Positions 6,450 to 11,220 are shown, numbered from the stretch's first letter. The stretch is DNA of 11,527 bases from Candidatus Omnitrophota bacterium (GCA_028706895.1 JAQTVG010000013.1:1-11527), one strand, 5' to 3'. Numbers and translations: made by a program. The notes: generated by a model not told the origin, from the letters alone.

Positions 6450-6926
6450 CTAATGTGGTAAACCTACCTGTGCGCAGCTATCATCAGGCGCCCAGCAATT
6501 AATTGCGGTATCGCCTACACCCGGCCTGACAGTAATATAAACAGCATATGAGCCGGCACCCCAATTCGGCGACTTCCCATCCGATGTACACCTGTACCCC
6601 CATATATTAACCTGACCTTCATATGGCCAGTCAAAGCCGTAGCGAAAAAAATAGCTGGCATTACAGTCCTGCGGTAACATACCTGCGCTTGTACCCACAC
6701 CCAAATCGGCATTTGCCACAGTAAGAAGTGTGCCATTTTGCAGGTAATAAGCATTTGCAAGCTTTCGCAGCTGGGTTACATTCGCAGTCGCTTCAGCAAT
6801 CCGCCCTTTCTCAAGTATTTTTGTGTATTGCGTAAGGCCTAAGGTAGCAAGAAGGCCTACAATAATAATTACTATAATTAACTCAAGTAGCGTGAAACCA
6901 TGCTTTTTGGAGTCAAACATTACCAT
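6450..6926 (-). CDS. Type IV prepilin-like protein P4
   Basis: A 158-residue prepilin. The leader MVMFDSKKHG precedes FTLLELIIVIIIVGLLATLGLTQYT, with cleavage after Gly10 and Glu5 present. The body follows the P1/P2 plan (EATANVTQLRKLANAYYLQNGTLLTV, ADLGVGTS, DCNASYFFRY), then WGYRCTSDGKSPNWGAGSY. The Cys that follows this motif in P1-P3 is missing here (Tyr/Ala instead). The tail has NCWAPDDSC rather than CGCGSGC, so disulfide pairing must differ. The ribosome site GAGGAGG lies 12-13 nt before the ATG at 6926; a second ATG at 6920 is the alternative. Its promoter is the best in the window (consensus -35 and -10) and overlaps an operator shared with XRE2. Confidence 0.9.
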   Translation of the reverse strand: MVMFDSKKHGFTLLELIIVIIIVGLLATLGLTQYTKILEKGRIAEATANVTQLRKLANAYYLQNGTLLTVANADLGVGTSAGMLPQDCNASYFFRYGFDWPYEGQVNIWGYRCTSDGKSPNWGAGSYAVYITVRPGVGDTAINCWAPDDSCAQVGLPH

Positions 6927-6963
6927 TGCAAAAATCTTCCTCCTCTTAGCTTTTTTCTTTGTT

Positions 6964-7022
6964 ATTATACACCTTACTGCAATTAGGTGTCAATAATAAA
7001 AAACCGTAGGATAATAAGGTGT
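6964..7022. promoter_or_regulatory. Shared P4/XRE2 divergent promoter with operator
   Basis: On the minus strand TTGACA (6988-6993), an 18-nt spacer and TATAAT (6964-6969), both exact consensus boxes, drive P4. The inverted repeat ACACCT (6969-6974), 10 nt, AGGTGT (6985-6990) fills the space between them and touches both boxes. On the plus strand GATAAT (7010-7015) is the likely -10 of XRE2, and a third half-site AGGTGT (7017-7022) abuts its ATG. This layout strongly suggests repression of the strong P4 promoter by XRE2, with feedback on XRE2 itself. Confidence 0.75.
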
Positions 7023-7232
7023 ATGGAACCGAATATTAGGCTAAAATTAGGGGCAAGAATTAAAGCGTTGCGTAAAAAGCGCGGATATACGCAGGAAAAA
7101 CTTTCAGAATTGGCTGATATTGATTATAAATATCTCCAGAGGATTGAAGGCAAGAACCCGCCGGCGCTAAAAGTGGATACTATTGACAAGTTCGCCAAGG
7201 CATTGAAAGTAAAACCTTACCAGTTACTCTAA
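7023..7232 (+). CDS. Small XRE-family HTH regulator (XRE2)
   Basis: A 69-residue single-domain XRE/Cro-C1 type DNA-binding protein: a basic first helix (RLKLGARIKALRKKRG, 6-21), helix 2 TQEKLSELADI (23-33), recognition helix DYKYLQRIEGK (34-44), the NPPALKVDTIDKF turn, and a last helix ending KPYQLL. It starts at ATG 7023, where homology with XRE1 begins (ME...IR.KL..RI..LRKK). The open frame extends upstream to 6987, but only through the operator. There is no ribosome site; the ATG is 7 nt after the -10, so a leaderless message is likely. It is divergent from P4, with which it shares the control region. It carries no sensor domain, so what relieves repression (protein level, cleavage, a partner) is not visible. 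Confidence 0.88.
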   Translation: MEPNIRLKLGARIKALRKKRGYTQEKLSELADIDYKYLQRIEGKNPPALKVDTIDKFAKALKVKPYQLL

Positions 7233-7290
7233 TCTTACGATATTAACCCAATTCCATTTCCTCTCTTACAATTCATAGAAGATAAGCATA

Positions 7291-7364
7291 GAAACAGAGA
7301 AGTTTCGCCTCATAAGAGAACTCATGGACTCCTTATGTTCGTTCTGAAACGGGCTTTGAGTTTC
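7291..7364 (+). other. Cluster of three hairpins after XRE2
   Basis: GAAAC (7291-7295)/GTTTC (7302-7306), an imperfect 27-nt palindrome from CATAAG (7311-7316) to CTTATG (7332-7337) centred on CTCATGGAC, and GAAAC (7346-7350)/GTTTC (7360-7364). The flanking GAAAC/GTTTC hairpins are near copies of one another. The region 7233-7442 has no credible gene. This block is either a structured 3' UTR of XRE2, a small RNA ending at the terminator at 7376-7419, or a remnant of a mobile-element end. Confidence 0.4.
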
Positions 7365-7375
7365 AATGCCGCTAA

Positions 7376-7419
7376 AAATAAAAAATCCCAAGTGAACTTA
7401 GACTTAGGATTTTTTATTT
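7376..7419. terminator. Bidirectional intrinsic terminator between XRE2 and the GIY-YIG gene
   Basis: An 18-bp stem, from AAATAAAAAATCCCAAGT (7376-7393) to ACTTAGGATTTTTTATTT (7402-7419), has one mismatch and an 8-nt loop, and gives a T-tract on both strands. It would end XRE2 transcripts from the left and GIY-YIG transcripts (stop at 7443) from the right. Confidence 0.85.
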
Positions 7420-7442
7420 ATCCAGTAATAATCTGCAGATTA

Positions 7443-7802
7443 TTATGGTAAATTAACTTCCATTGATTCTCCGCCAGGATCCGCTTGATTGCATTCCGGC
7501 GAATAATGGTCGTATAAATATTTTTCTATACCATTACGATAATCTTGTTTAGAAACTTTAGCATACTGAAAACCACATACGTATTCTGAAACCTTTTCCT
7601 TTACGCATTCGTTTTCCTCATTATCCGAAAGATGATCCAATAATCTTATTTCTAAATCTTCTGCCAGACCAACATAAAAACATCTCCATTCTCCGCTTTT
7701 TAACTTTACCCAAAGCAAATAAACTCCCGCTTCTTTTGGTGCATATTTTTTGACTTCAGATTCAGAATATGTTTCATGAAAAACTGACCAAGTTATCTGC
7801 AT
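7443..7802 (-). CDS. GIY-YIG nuclease-domain protein
   Basis: A 119-residue protein that is essentially one GIY-YIG domain. The motif residues are all present: GVY (26-28), YVG (43-45), Arg53 and His57 in IRLLDHL, Glu93 in NGIEKYLYDHY (metal ligand) and Asn105 in ECNQ. Together these predict a single-metal endonuclease active site. Stand-alone small GIY-YIG proteins of this type have no settled function; some relate to mobile or defence genes, and it lacks the extra DNA-binding domain of homing enzymes. The ribosome site AGGAGGG is 5 nt before the ATG, and a TATAAT (minus, 7827-7832) lies about 25 nt upstream, so it may have its own promoter. It follows the DUF2188 gene on the same strand with a 102-nt gap containing a hairpin. 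Confidence 0.85.
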   Translation of the reverse strand: MQITWSVFHETYSESEVKKYAPKEAGVYLLWVKLKSGEWRCFYVGLAEDLEIRLLDHLSDNEENECVKEKVSEYVCGFQYAKVSKQDYRNGIEKYLYDHYSPECNQADPGGESMEVNLP

Positions 7803-7851
7803 AATAACCCTCCTGTGTTTTATAACATTATACGATTAGTAGGAATCAAGA

Positions 7852-7887
7852 GCGGTTCTATTTTTTATTACTAAAACTTAGAACCGC
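7852..7887. terminator. Hairpin between DUF2188 and GIY-YIG genes
   Basis: Perfect 9-bp arms GCGGTTCTA (7852-7860) and TAGAACCGC (7879-7887) enclose an 18-nt AT-rich loop, starting 18 nt after the DUF2188 stop on the minus strand. No T-run follows the stem on the minus strand, so it may protect the 3' end or attenuate rather than act as a classic terminator. Confidence 0.45.
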
Positions 7888-7904
7888 CCTAGTTGTAACA
7901 AAGC

Positions 7905-8135
7905 TTAGTGCTTCTTATCTCTTGGTGGACAAGAATCATTACCGTAACTATCTTTATCTCTTATCTTACCATCTCTCCCGTGGATTACTACTTCGGATTG
8001 TTGATTTATAGCAATCCTTCTTGCGATATTAATCGCTGCTCCCTGCGTACGATGGTCAGAAGTAATCCTGCCGTTTCCTTCACCTCTTACTGCCCACTTG
8101 TTATCATAAGGCACAACATGTTGATCTTTACCCAT
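7905..8135 (-). CDS. DUF2188 domain protein
   Basis: A 76-residue small soluble protein covering the complete DUF2188 domain: QHVVPYDNKWAVRGEGNGR (5-23), HRTQGAAINIARRIAINQQSEVVIHGRDGKIRDKDSYG (28-65) and a PPRDKK tail. The HVVP, the W-x-V, the TQ...A...AR helix and the EVVIHGRDGKIRDKDSYG end are the family hallmarks. The family is widespread in bacteria and phages; its function is unknown and no activity is claimed here. ATG at 8135 is chosen because homology starts there and GGGGGT sits 7 nt upstream. An in-frame TTG at 8180 with a perfect GAGGAGG 13 nt upstream would add 15 residues and cannot be excluded. It lies downstream of the CIRCE promoter, beyond a strong terminator. Confidence 0.85.
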   Translation of the reverse strand: MGKDQHVVPYDNKWAVRGEGNGRITSDHRTQGAAINIARRIAINQQSEVVIHGRDGKIRDKDSYGNDSCPPRDKKH

Positions 8136-8201
8136 TCTATTTACCCCCTTGTTAATATATTTCTGCAACGAAGTTATCAAAAGGTTTGATTTTCCTCCTC
8201 T

Positions 8202-8276
8202 CTAGGCTACCATAATGATAACGGTGCTAGTGCAGATATCTATTGCCCCAAAGGTGGACAAAGGTCCCTTAACCAT
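8202..8276 (-). CDS. Possible 24-residue small ORF upstream of DUF2188
   Basis: ATG at 8274-8276 opens a 24-codon frame starting MVKGPLSTFGAID and ending in a hydrophobic stretch STVIIMVA before TAG. A purine-rich GGGCGG lies 8 nt upstream, which is only a fair ribosome site. A much better site, GAGGAGG (8194-8200), follows just after its stop, ready for a downstream start. Such an arrangement could be a leader peptide for DUF2188, but a chance ORF of this size is quite possible. I do not recognise it. Confidence 0.25.
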   Translation of the reverse strand: MVKGPLSTFGAIDICTSTVIIMVA

Positions 8277-8318
8277 TATTTTATCCGCCCTTTTTCTTCC
8301 TCACTGATCCATAAAAAC

Positions 8319-8374
8319 AAAAAACCTTCACGGAGCGCTATGATGTGCATGAGCTTCTGCTCGTGAAGGTTTTT
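8319..8374. terminator. Bidirectional intrinsic terminator downstream of CIRCE promoter
   Basis: AAAAACCTTCAC (8320-8331) pairs perfectly with GTGAAGGTTTTT (8363-8374), extended inward by GAGC (8333-8336)/GCTC (8359-8362) across a one-base bulge. T-tracts follow on both strands. On the minus strand it would end the transcript that starts in the CIRCE element about 140 nt earlier. Confidence 0.85.
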
Positions 8375-8463
8375 CTTTTTTTTAGTCCAGGATTTATCCC
8401 TTCGAACTTCAGGACTACAACCAAATTTTCAAATAACTTTTAATTAGCACTCTTTCCTCTAGA
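8320..8463 (-). ncRNA. Candidate HrcA-regulated small RNA, about 144 nt
   Basis: A good promoter (8470-8497) places a transcription start near 8463 inside a perfect CIRCE, and a strong terminator lies at 8319-8374. I find no credible reading frame between them: starts lack ribosome sites and run into early stops. The interval holds a further stem, TAGTCC (8383-8388) with GGACTA (8412-8417). The simplest reading is a short, structured, heat-inducible RNA. The alternative is an attenuated leader of the DUF2188/GIY-YIG genes. Confidence 0.4.
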
Positions 8464-8470
8464 GTGCTAA
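8444..8470. promoter_or_regulatory. Perfect CIRCE element (HrcA operator)
   Basis: TTAGCACTC (8444-8452), exactly 9 nt, GAGTGCTAA (8462-8470): identical to the canonical CIRCE inverted repeat bound by the heat-shock repressor HrcA. It overlaps the start point of the minus-strand promoter immediately upstream, the normal place for HrcA control. No groESL, dnaK, hrcA or small heat-shock gene lies near it in either direction within this window. Confidence 0.92.
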
Positions 8471-8497
8471 TTTTAGCATAATGCTACTTTTTGTCAA
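8470..8497 (-). promoter_or_regulatory. Sigma70-type promoter controlled by CIRCE
   Basis: Minus-strand TTGACA (8492-8497), 16-nt spacer and TAAAAT (8470-8475). A perfect 13-nt palindrome, TAGCATAATGCTA (8474-8486), sits in the spacer, and a looser copy lies upstream at 8515-8529, hinting at a second regulator besides HrcA. Confidence 0.7.
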
Positions 8498-8548
8498 GTA
8501 AAATTTACAAAATATAGCATAAATTGCTACTATTAATTCTATTGAAAG

Positions 8549-8584
8549 GCTCTTGTTGTCCTAAATTTACCTTATAACAAGAGC
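8549..8584. other. Hairpin, unassigned
   Basis: Perfect 9-bp arms GCTCTTGTT (8549-8557) and AACAAGAGC (8576-8584) enclose an 18-nt loop, 25 nt beyond the terminator of the 27-residue peptide gene. No T-tract follows on either strand. Role unknown. Confidence 0.4.
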
Positions 8585-8608
8585 AAGTTATTTTAATTCA
8601 TATTAACC

Positions 8609-8644
8609 AAAAAACTACGGAGAGACATAGGTCCCTCCGTAGTT
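8609..8644 (-). terminator. Intrinsic terminator of the small membrane peptide gene
   Basis: A 14-bp stem (8613-8626 with 8631-8644, one mismatch; core CTACGGAG/CTCCGTAG) has a 4-nt loop. On the minus strand it is followed by six T. It begins 11 nt after the stop codon of the 27-residue ORF. Confidence 0.88.
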
Positions 8645-8655
8645 CTGCCTATAGG

Positions 8656-8739
8656 TTACCCTATTAATGCCCATAAAAGGGTTAACAGAATAACCCGTAG
8701 GGCAGTAGCAGAGATCCGAATACGAATATTAATTACCAT
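8656..8739 (-). CDS. 27-residue single-span membrane peptide
   Basis: ATG at 8737-8739 is preceded by a strong ribosome site, AGGGAGG, 7 nt upstream, and the frame runs 27 codons to TAA. The first half is basic and beta-like (MVINIRIRISATALR); the second (VILLTLLWALIG) is a continuous hydrophobic segment able to insert in the inner membrane. The gene is a complete unit: promoter at 8826-8854, an approximately 80-nt folded leader, ribosome site, ORF, and an intrinsic terminator 11 nt after the stop. Size and pattern resemble type I toxin peptides (for example Ibs, Ldr, Fst) or small membrane regulators, but I do not recognise a family and no antisense RNA is proven. The completeness of the unit is what makes me call such a short ORF. 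Confidence 0.55.
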   Translation of the reverse strand: MVINIRIRISATALRVILLTLLWALIG

Positions 8740-8744
8740 ATTCA

Positions 8745-8821
8745 AACCTCCCTGCCGCTTAAGTAATTTGGGTAAAACAGCCTTTATCTATTTTAAGGCA
8801 ACCACCTAAAGCAAAGCGGCA
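8745..8821 (-). other. Folded 5' leader of the membrane peptide gene
   Basis: The first bases of the predicted transcript (AAGCGGCA on the plus strand, 8814-8821) are perfectly complementary over 8 bp to 8753-8760, directly upstream of the AGGGAGG ribosome site. Inside, GCCTT (8780-8784) pairs with AAGGC (8795-8799). The 5' end closing onto the ribosome-site flank suggests translational control. It matches no riboswitch consensus that I recognise. Confidence 0.45.
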
Positions 8822-8825
8822 ATTT

Positions 8826-8854
8826 ATTGTAACATTAATTAGTCAAAATGTAAA
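8826..8854 (-). promoter_or_regulatory. Promoter of the membrane peptide gene
   Basis: Minus-strand TTTACA (8849-8854), exactly 17 nt, TACAAT (8826-8831); both boxes are 5/6 matches. The start would be near 8819, giving a leader of about 80 nt. Confidence 0.6.
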
Positions 8855-8979
8855 AGATATGAGAAAGTATTTTATTTTAGACAACCCAGAAATATTACGT
8901 GAAAGAAAGATTATCTGTATGCAGGTTTTTCAAAAGTAGATCAGCTTTAAGGAAGGAAATTCATAAACATTATAAACTA

Positions 8980-9153
8980 TTATTTACTTTTTTGGTTAGA
9001 CTTATAACATATAAATTTACAAGTACTAGCTGTAGATGAACTAATTATAATTGAACGTTTCCACTCTGGCCATTTCTCAACTTCTGCATAATTATCAGAA
9101 GAGACTTTCCAAAAGGAATTATTTTTTCTGCCATTAATTTTTACTCTTGCCAT
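8980..9153 (-). CDS. 57-residue protein overlapping the dCTP deaminase gene
   Basis: ATG at 9151-9153 lies inside the last 20 nt of the deaminase gene. It has a ribosome site GGAG 6 nt upstream, an arrangement typical of translational coupling. The product (starts MARVKINGRKNNSFWKVSSD) is basic, has three Trp (SFWKV, KWPEWKR) and two Cys near the end (TCKFIC), and ends KSNQKSK. I see no signal peptide or membrane segment and do not recognise the family. The overlap and shared strand suggest that it works with, or modulates, the deaminase. It could instead be an unrelated small gene. The 240 nt beyond its stop (8740-8979) hold only the peptide leader and promoter. Confidence 0.6.
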   Translation of the reverse strand: MARVKINGRKNNSFWKVSSDNYAEVEKWPEWKRSIIISSSTASTCKFICYKSNQKSK

Positions 9154-10588
9154 TTTTTACTCCTTCATTTAACTTCGCTCCGATTGATTTTTCTTTATCT
9201 AAGTACGACAACCCAAGTAAGGGAAATCGAGAAAAATAATCTTTTTCAGGCCACTTTACAATTTTACCCTTCTGTTCTCTTTCTATTTTAACACCATTAC
9301 TTAGTTTTAACGAGAAGAGATCGATAAATCTTCTAGGCCCAATTCCTACAAAAGGCTGCAATATTACTTTATCTGAATTCTTTTCAAACTGCCTATACAT
9401 TTTAACAGAATCTTCGTGTAATTCCAAAGCTTTACTTTTAGGATAAGGCTCGATAAAAACAGCCTTAATAATACCTGAGGCAACAATATGCTTAACGCAA
9501 TTATGACAAGGGAATGTTGTTGAATAGATAGTCCCACCTTTTGGACTGACTCCTAACCGAGAGCAAGCTAATAAGGCTTCCATTTCCGCATGAACAGCTC
9601 TTCCATATTCCGTTATATCAAACAATCCAGAACTTTTAATAACCTTTCTTACTTCTTCTATAGAAATTTTATTTTTGATTAGCTCTCTTAATCCTTGCTC
9701 GATCTTATTAGCAATTCTATTCTTTCTTCTTTCATTTGAATCGTATCCTTTAACAAAATCCCTCATATCATTTTCATCATCACAGCAATATAAACCGCCG
9801 CCTTTTTTAGGAACATCATTATGGCCCATTGCAATAATTTCTCCACATTCAGAAGATATAACAGCTCCTACTTGCCTTGATAAATCTGCAGAGCGATAAG
9901 AAGAAGAAAACGCCAAAAACATTGCAAATTCATCTTTAGTAGGAGTTAAATGTGGGTGCCCGAATATCAAATCAAAGAATCTCTTTAAATGTTTTTCAAA
10001 ATCTTCATTATCAATATCAAAAAATACATCTGATGTATAAAAAACATCCCGCACATCTTGCCCATACTCATTTAGCTCTACCTCATCACGACGAAGCAAT
10101 TCTTCAGCCTGTGATTTAGTCATACCTTGTTTTTTTATAAGATAATCTTCTCTCTTTTTCCATGCACTGGCAAAACCCAAAAGAAAGAATCCTTTTCCAT
10201 AGACTTGGCGATACAAAATTGCTTCATCAGGATTTTTAATTGAACGGAATATATACACATTTCCCTGTTTTGGCTGTGGTGACTTTCTTATATTTTGTAC
10301 TTCGATAATAGAATGTTTCGCTAGGATATCTTTTTGATTACTTATTTCTCGTGCTTCATTTCCTGCTCGCATGCTGGTATCTATTCGCAAATATTCCGAA
10401 GAATTATCAATTTTTATCTTAACTCCATTTATATTATGTATTAACCCACTTAGCCTAATTGTATTTGTTTTATATTGAAACTTTTTTGATAAATAATCAA
10501 TTACCATCTGGGTAATTCTATCTACATCTATACCCACAGGCACTACTAAGCCTAAAAAGATTTCTGAACGAAAGGTTTTCTCCATCAT
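9134..10588 (-). CDS. Anti-phage dCTP deaminase homologue (AvcD/DCD type)
   Basis: A 484-residue two-part protein. The N-terminal region (about 8-200) begins EIFLGLVVPVGIDVDRI and resembles the P-loop-like domain of AvcD proteins, though the loop lacks a normal Walker A GK[ST]. The C-terminal region is a deoxycytidylate-deaminase fold: SSYRSADLSRQVGAVI (229-244), Zn-binding HAE (333-335, with catalytic Glu335) and PCHNC (360-364), then the family-typical FVGIGPRRFIDLFSL (413-427). AvcD/DCD enzymes deaminate dCTP/dCMP during phage infection, draining the pool needed for phage DNA; in Vibrio an adjacent RNA (AvcI) keeps them off. All zinc and catalytic residues are intact. The start is ATG 10588 or the adjoining ATG 10585, which is 6 nt from GGTGG. 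A plausible promoter (TTGCAA, 18 nt, AATAAT) lies upstream. The gene is visibly AT-richer than the flanking housekeeping genes, consistent with horizontal transfer. Confidence 0.85.
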   Translation of the reverse strand: MMEKTFRSEIFLGLVVPVGIDVDRITQMVIDYLSKKFQYKTNTIRLSGLIHNINGVKIKIDNSSEYLRIDTSMRAGNEAREISNQKDILAKHSIIEVQNIRKSPQPKQGNVYIFRSIKNPDEAILYRQVYGKGFFLLGFASAWKKREDYLIKKQGMTKSQAEELLRRDEVELNEYGQDVRDVFYTSDVFFDIDNEDFEKHLKRFFDLIFGHPHLTPTKDEFAMFLAFSSSYRSADLSRQVGAVISSECGEIIAMGHNDVPKKGGGLYCCDDENDMRDFVKGYDSNERRKNRIANKIEQGLRELIKNKISIEEVRKVIKSSGLFDITEYGRAVHAEMEALLACSRLGVSPKGGTIYSTTFPCHNCVKHIVASGIIKAVFIEPYPKSKALELHEDSVKMYRQFEKNSDKVILQPFVGIGPRRFIDLFSLKLSNGVKIEREQKGKIVKWPEKDYFSRFPLLGLSYLDKEKSIGAKLNEGVKNGKSKN

Positions 10589-10801
10589 TATCCACCGATT
10601 TAGTGCGTGAATATCATTAATCGCCTCTTTGCAATAAAATTATTCTATATCTCTTCTCCCTATTGCAAATCATTTTGGAATCGTTTTATCGCATATCACA
10701 AGAAGTGATTCCCATGAGGCGACCCAGAAATTTAGAATGCAAGAAAAACTCTATATAGCTATATTGAAAAAATAAAAACAGATAGTATTTTATCGCTAGA
10801 A
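10589..10801 (-). ncRNA. Possible AvcI-like regulatory RNA or structured leader upstream of the deaminase
   Basis: This 213-nt stretch between the YjbQ stop and the deaminase start has no gene. On the minus strand it shows ATCAC-N5-GTGAT, a perfect 8-bp pair TTGCAATA/TATTGCAA around a 24-nt loop, CGATT/AATCG next to the deaminase ribosome site, and a 12-nt palindrome ATATAGCTATAT. In known AvcID loci the antitoxin RNA sits at exactly this place. I cannot define its ends or confirm homology. Confidence 0.25.
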
Positions 10802-11218
10802 TTACTCCCCTATTATCTTTATCGAAACCCGCTTCTTTCTTTTGCCGTCGAACTCGCCGTAGAAAATCTGCTCCCACGGGCCAAAGTCGAGCTTGCCGTT
10901 GGTAATTGCTACGACGACCTCTCTACCCATTATTGTTCTTTTTAGATGGGCGTCGCCGTTATCCTCACCGCTAAGGTTATGCCTATATTTATCTTTCCCG
11001 TATGGCGCGAGCTTCTCCAACCATTGGCTAAAATCACTATGTAACCCCGATTCGTCATCATTGATAAAAACTGAAGCTGTGATATGCATTGCGTTAACAA
11101 GGCAAAGCCCTTCCTCAACCCCACTCTTCTTAACCGCCTCTTCTACCTGCGGGGTTATATTTATAAACTCCTGCCGATTTTTTGTATTAAACCATAAATA
11201 TTCAGTATAAGATTTCAT
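10802..11218 (-). CDS. yjbQ: YjbQ / UPF0047 family protein
   Basis: A 138-residue cytoplasmic enzyme-like protein of the YjbQ (UPF0047) family, full length for the family. Visible landmarks are the early helix (EFINITPQVEEAVKKSGVEEGLCLV), HITASVFINDDESGL (45-59, where most members have HTTA and a conserved acidic pair), YRHNLSGEDNGDAHLKRTIMG (78-98, with two conserved His) and GPWEQIFYGEFDG (113-125). Some members have weak thiamine-phosphate synthase activity, but the true cellular role is unsettled. It starts 2 nt after the stop of the Smr gene and has only a weak ribosome site inside that gene's end, so the two are almost certainly one transcript with coupled translation. Confidence 0.92.
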   Translation of the reverse strand: MKSYTEYLWFNTKNRQEFINITPQVEEAVKKSGVEEGLCLVNAMHITASVFINDDESGLHSDFSQWLEKLAPYGKDKYRHNLSGEDNGDAHLKRTIMGREVVVAITNGKLDFGPWEQIFYGEFDGKRKKRVSIKIIGE

Positions 11219-11220
11219 TC

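Noticed and set aside
7346..7370. GAAAC/GTTTCAAT string resembling CRISPR repeat ends
   Set aside because: Only a small hairpin, with no regularly spaced repeats or spacers nearby.
7233..7442. Possible tRNA or gene between XRE2 and the GIY-YIG gene
   Set aside because: No cloverleaf, T-loop or ORF could be recognised; only hairpins and a terminator.
8281..8355. A 24-codon minus-strand ORF running through the CIRCE-linked terminator (starts MHIIALREG)
   Set aside because: No ribosome site and it spans the terminator stem, so it is unlikely to be translated.
8859..8939. A 26-codon plus-strand ORF starting MRKYFILDN
   Set aside because: No ribosome site, no promoter or terminator, and no recognisable similarity; it overlaps the minus-strand promoter of the 27-residue peptide gene only marginally.
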